Shown here piece by piece: positions 30,210 through 30,788 of a DNA stretch of 30,788 nt. Source of the stretch: a virus; IMG/VR virus record IMGVR_UViG_3300025853_000412, positions 1-30,788 of that record, one strand, 5' to 3'. Both the position numbers and the translations under genes were made by a program. The notes below the pieces were generated by a model, which searched no databases, was not told the DNA's origin, and was given only the letters and a program-made list of their open reading frames with translations. Every line of letters starts with the position of its first letter. Within the stretch, counting starts at the first letter, position 1.

Positions 30210-30788
30210 TATGCACCTCCGCTAGTAGATACTTTGTACTCAAGGCCTAGCAATGTCATCTTGAGTGGATAATTTTGAGTTACAGATACGGTAGCATCTT
30301 TACTGTAACCACGAACACCGTACAGTGTCTTGATGCCAGTATAAGAGGTTGTTGGATTGTCTAACGTACCTTCTGTGTCAAACGCACGAATAGGCACTAG
30401 AACACCATTAAGGTTGATATGCTGTGTATCGTTAAGGATTGAATTAATCTCAACAATACGCTTCTTGAACGCTATTCGAGTACCGGTGCCAATATCTTTA
30501 TCAACTGGCTGAGTAGTCACTTCTACGCTAAATGGCAGACCAATCTCGTAAGACGTTGTTGGTGATCTATCAAATGTAATGCTGTTAGAAGCAACTGTTT
30601 CATTGCCAAGCACATTACCATCAGCAATAACGTTTAGCGCCTCACCTTCATGGTCAAGATATGACTTTGTGCCGTCAATGTAGGGCTCAGCCTTAACAAC
30701 AAAATCATCGTAATCAAGGTCAGTAGTGCTATCTAAATCTTCTGTTACTGTTGCAGTGATTGTTGAAGTTGCTTTATTTATAGCCGTA
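30209..30788 (-). CDS. Tail tubular protein B, N-terminus cut by window edge
   Basis: The visible 192 residues are the C-terminal part of the T7 gp12-like nozzle protein. The segment PFSVEVTTQPVDKDIGTGTR followed by KRIVEINSILNDTQHINLNGVLVPIRAFD is a clear family signature, and the end is PLKMTLLGLEYKVSTSGGA. The frame stays open through 30788 (translated back from 30613 as …DHEGEALNVIADGN), so the gene begins outside the window. A GTG at 30613 is not the real start. Confidence 0.85.
   Translation of the reverse strand, partial: TAINKATSTITATVTEDLDSTTDLDYDDFVVKAEPYIDGTKSYLDHEGEALNVIADGNVLGNETVASNSITFDRSPTTSYEIGLPFSVEVTTQPVDKDIGTGTRIAFKKRIVEINSILNDTQHINLNGVLVPIRAFDTEGTLDNPTTSYTGIKTLYGVRGYSKDATVSVTQNYPLKMTLLGLEYKVSTSGGA

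Noticed and set aside
30209-30613. A complete 134-residue gene starting at GTG 30613
   Set aside because: The frame stays open to the window end and the upstream translation continues the tail-tube protein, so this is an internal codon.
1-30788. CRISPR array, diversity-generating retroelement, or insertion sequence
   Set aside because: The portal/Bbp19 block recalls Bordetella phage BPP-1, but no reverse transcriptase, template repeat, transposase or regularly spaced repeat array was seen.

Overview
The window looks like most of the genome of a tailed phage of the podovirus type that infects a Gram-negative, probably marine, bacterium. Genes are packed tightly with ATGA, TAATG and GTGA overlaps. 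I see no rRNA, no tRNA and no cellular housekeeping gene. The virion genes follow the T7 plan: portal, scaffold, major capsid, tail tube B, gp14/15/16-type internal virion proteins, and a T7-type tail fibre N-terminus. The early region is lambda-like instead: a Cro-like regulator, divergent promoters, and an O-like initiator with a DnaB-like helicase. No phage RNA polymerase, DNA polymerase, integrase or CI-type repressor is visible, so host polymerases are probably used. This fits the many sigma70-like promoters. The host is inferred only loosely (signal peptide, lipobox, and resemblance to gammaproteobacterial proteins).

Layout. 1-7008 (- strand): packaging and head genes, transcribed leftward from small terminase through large terminase, an acetyltransferase-like protein, small proteins, portal, a Bbp19-like protein and scaffold. 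A terminator follows, then a separate promoter for the major capsid gene, which runs off the left edge. 7009-7500: the longest gap, holding divergent overlapping promoters, a rightward RNA predicted to be highly structured, and a pair of direct repeats. 7501-13076 (- strand): an HTH protein; a self-contained promoter-to-terminator cassette of small acidic and membrane proteins; a nuclease; a PAPS-reductase-like protein; helicase; O-like initiator with an iteron array inside its gene; a primase-type zinc protein; and the Cro-like regulator. 13077-16110 (+ strand): the divergent early operon with small unknown proteins, HTH proteins, a SAK3-type annealing protein, an SSB-like protein and a small methylase. 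16131-16647: a lone exported-protein gene with its own near-consensus promoter, a small + strand gene, and the late terminator. 16690-30788 (- strand): the late operon, read leftward from tail tube B (cut by the right edge) through internal virion proteins, virion lysozyme, tail fibre and accessory proteins, ending in a small lipoprotein.

The left edge cuts the major capsid gene and the right edge cuts tail tube B. In T7-like order these are separated only by tail tube A, so the window is probably a circular or permuted genome map lacking a few kilobases. On that reading, the capsid promoter at 762-790 could drive one late transcript that passes the window ends and stops at the terminator at 16624-16647.

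The most promising undescribed elements are the candidate ncRNA at 7060-7313, the 11-bp iteron array at 12179-12222, and the acidic-protein cassette at 8152-9327.
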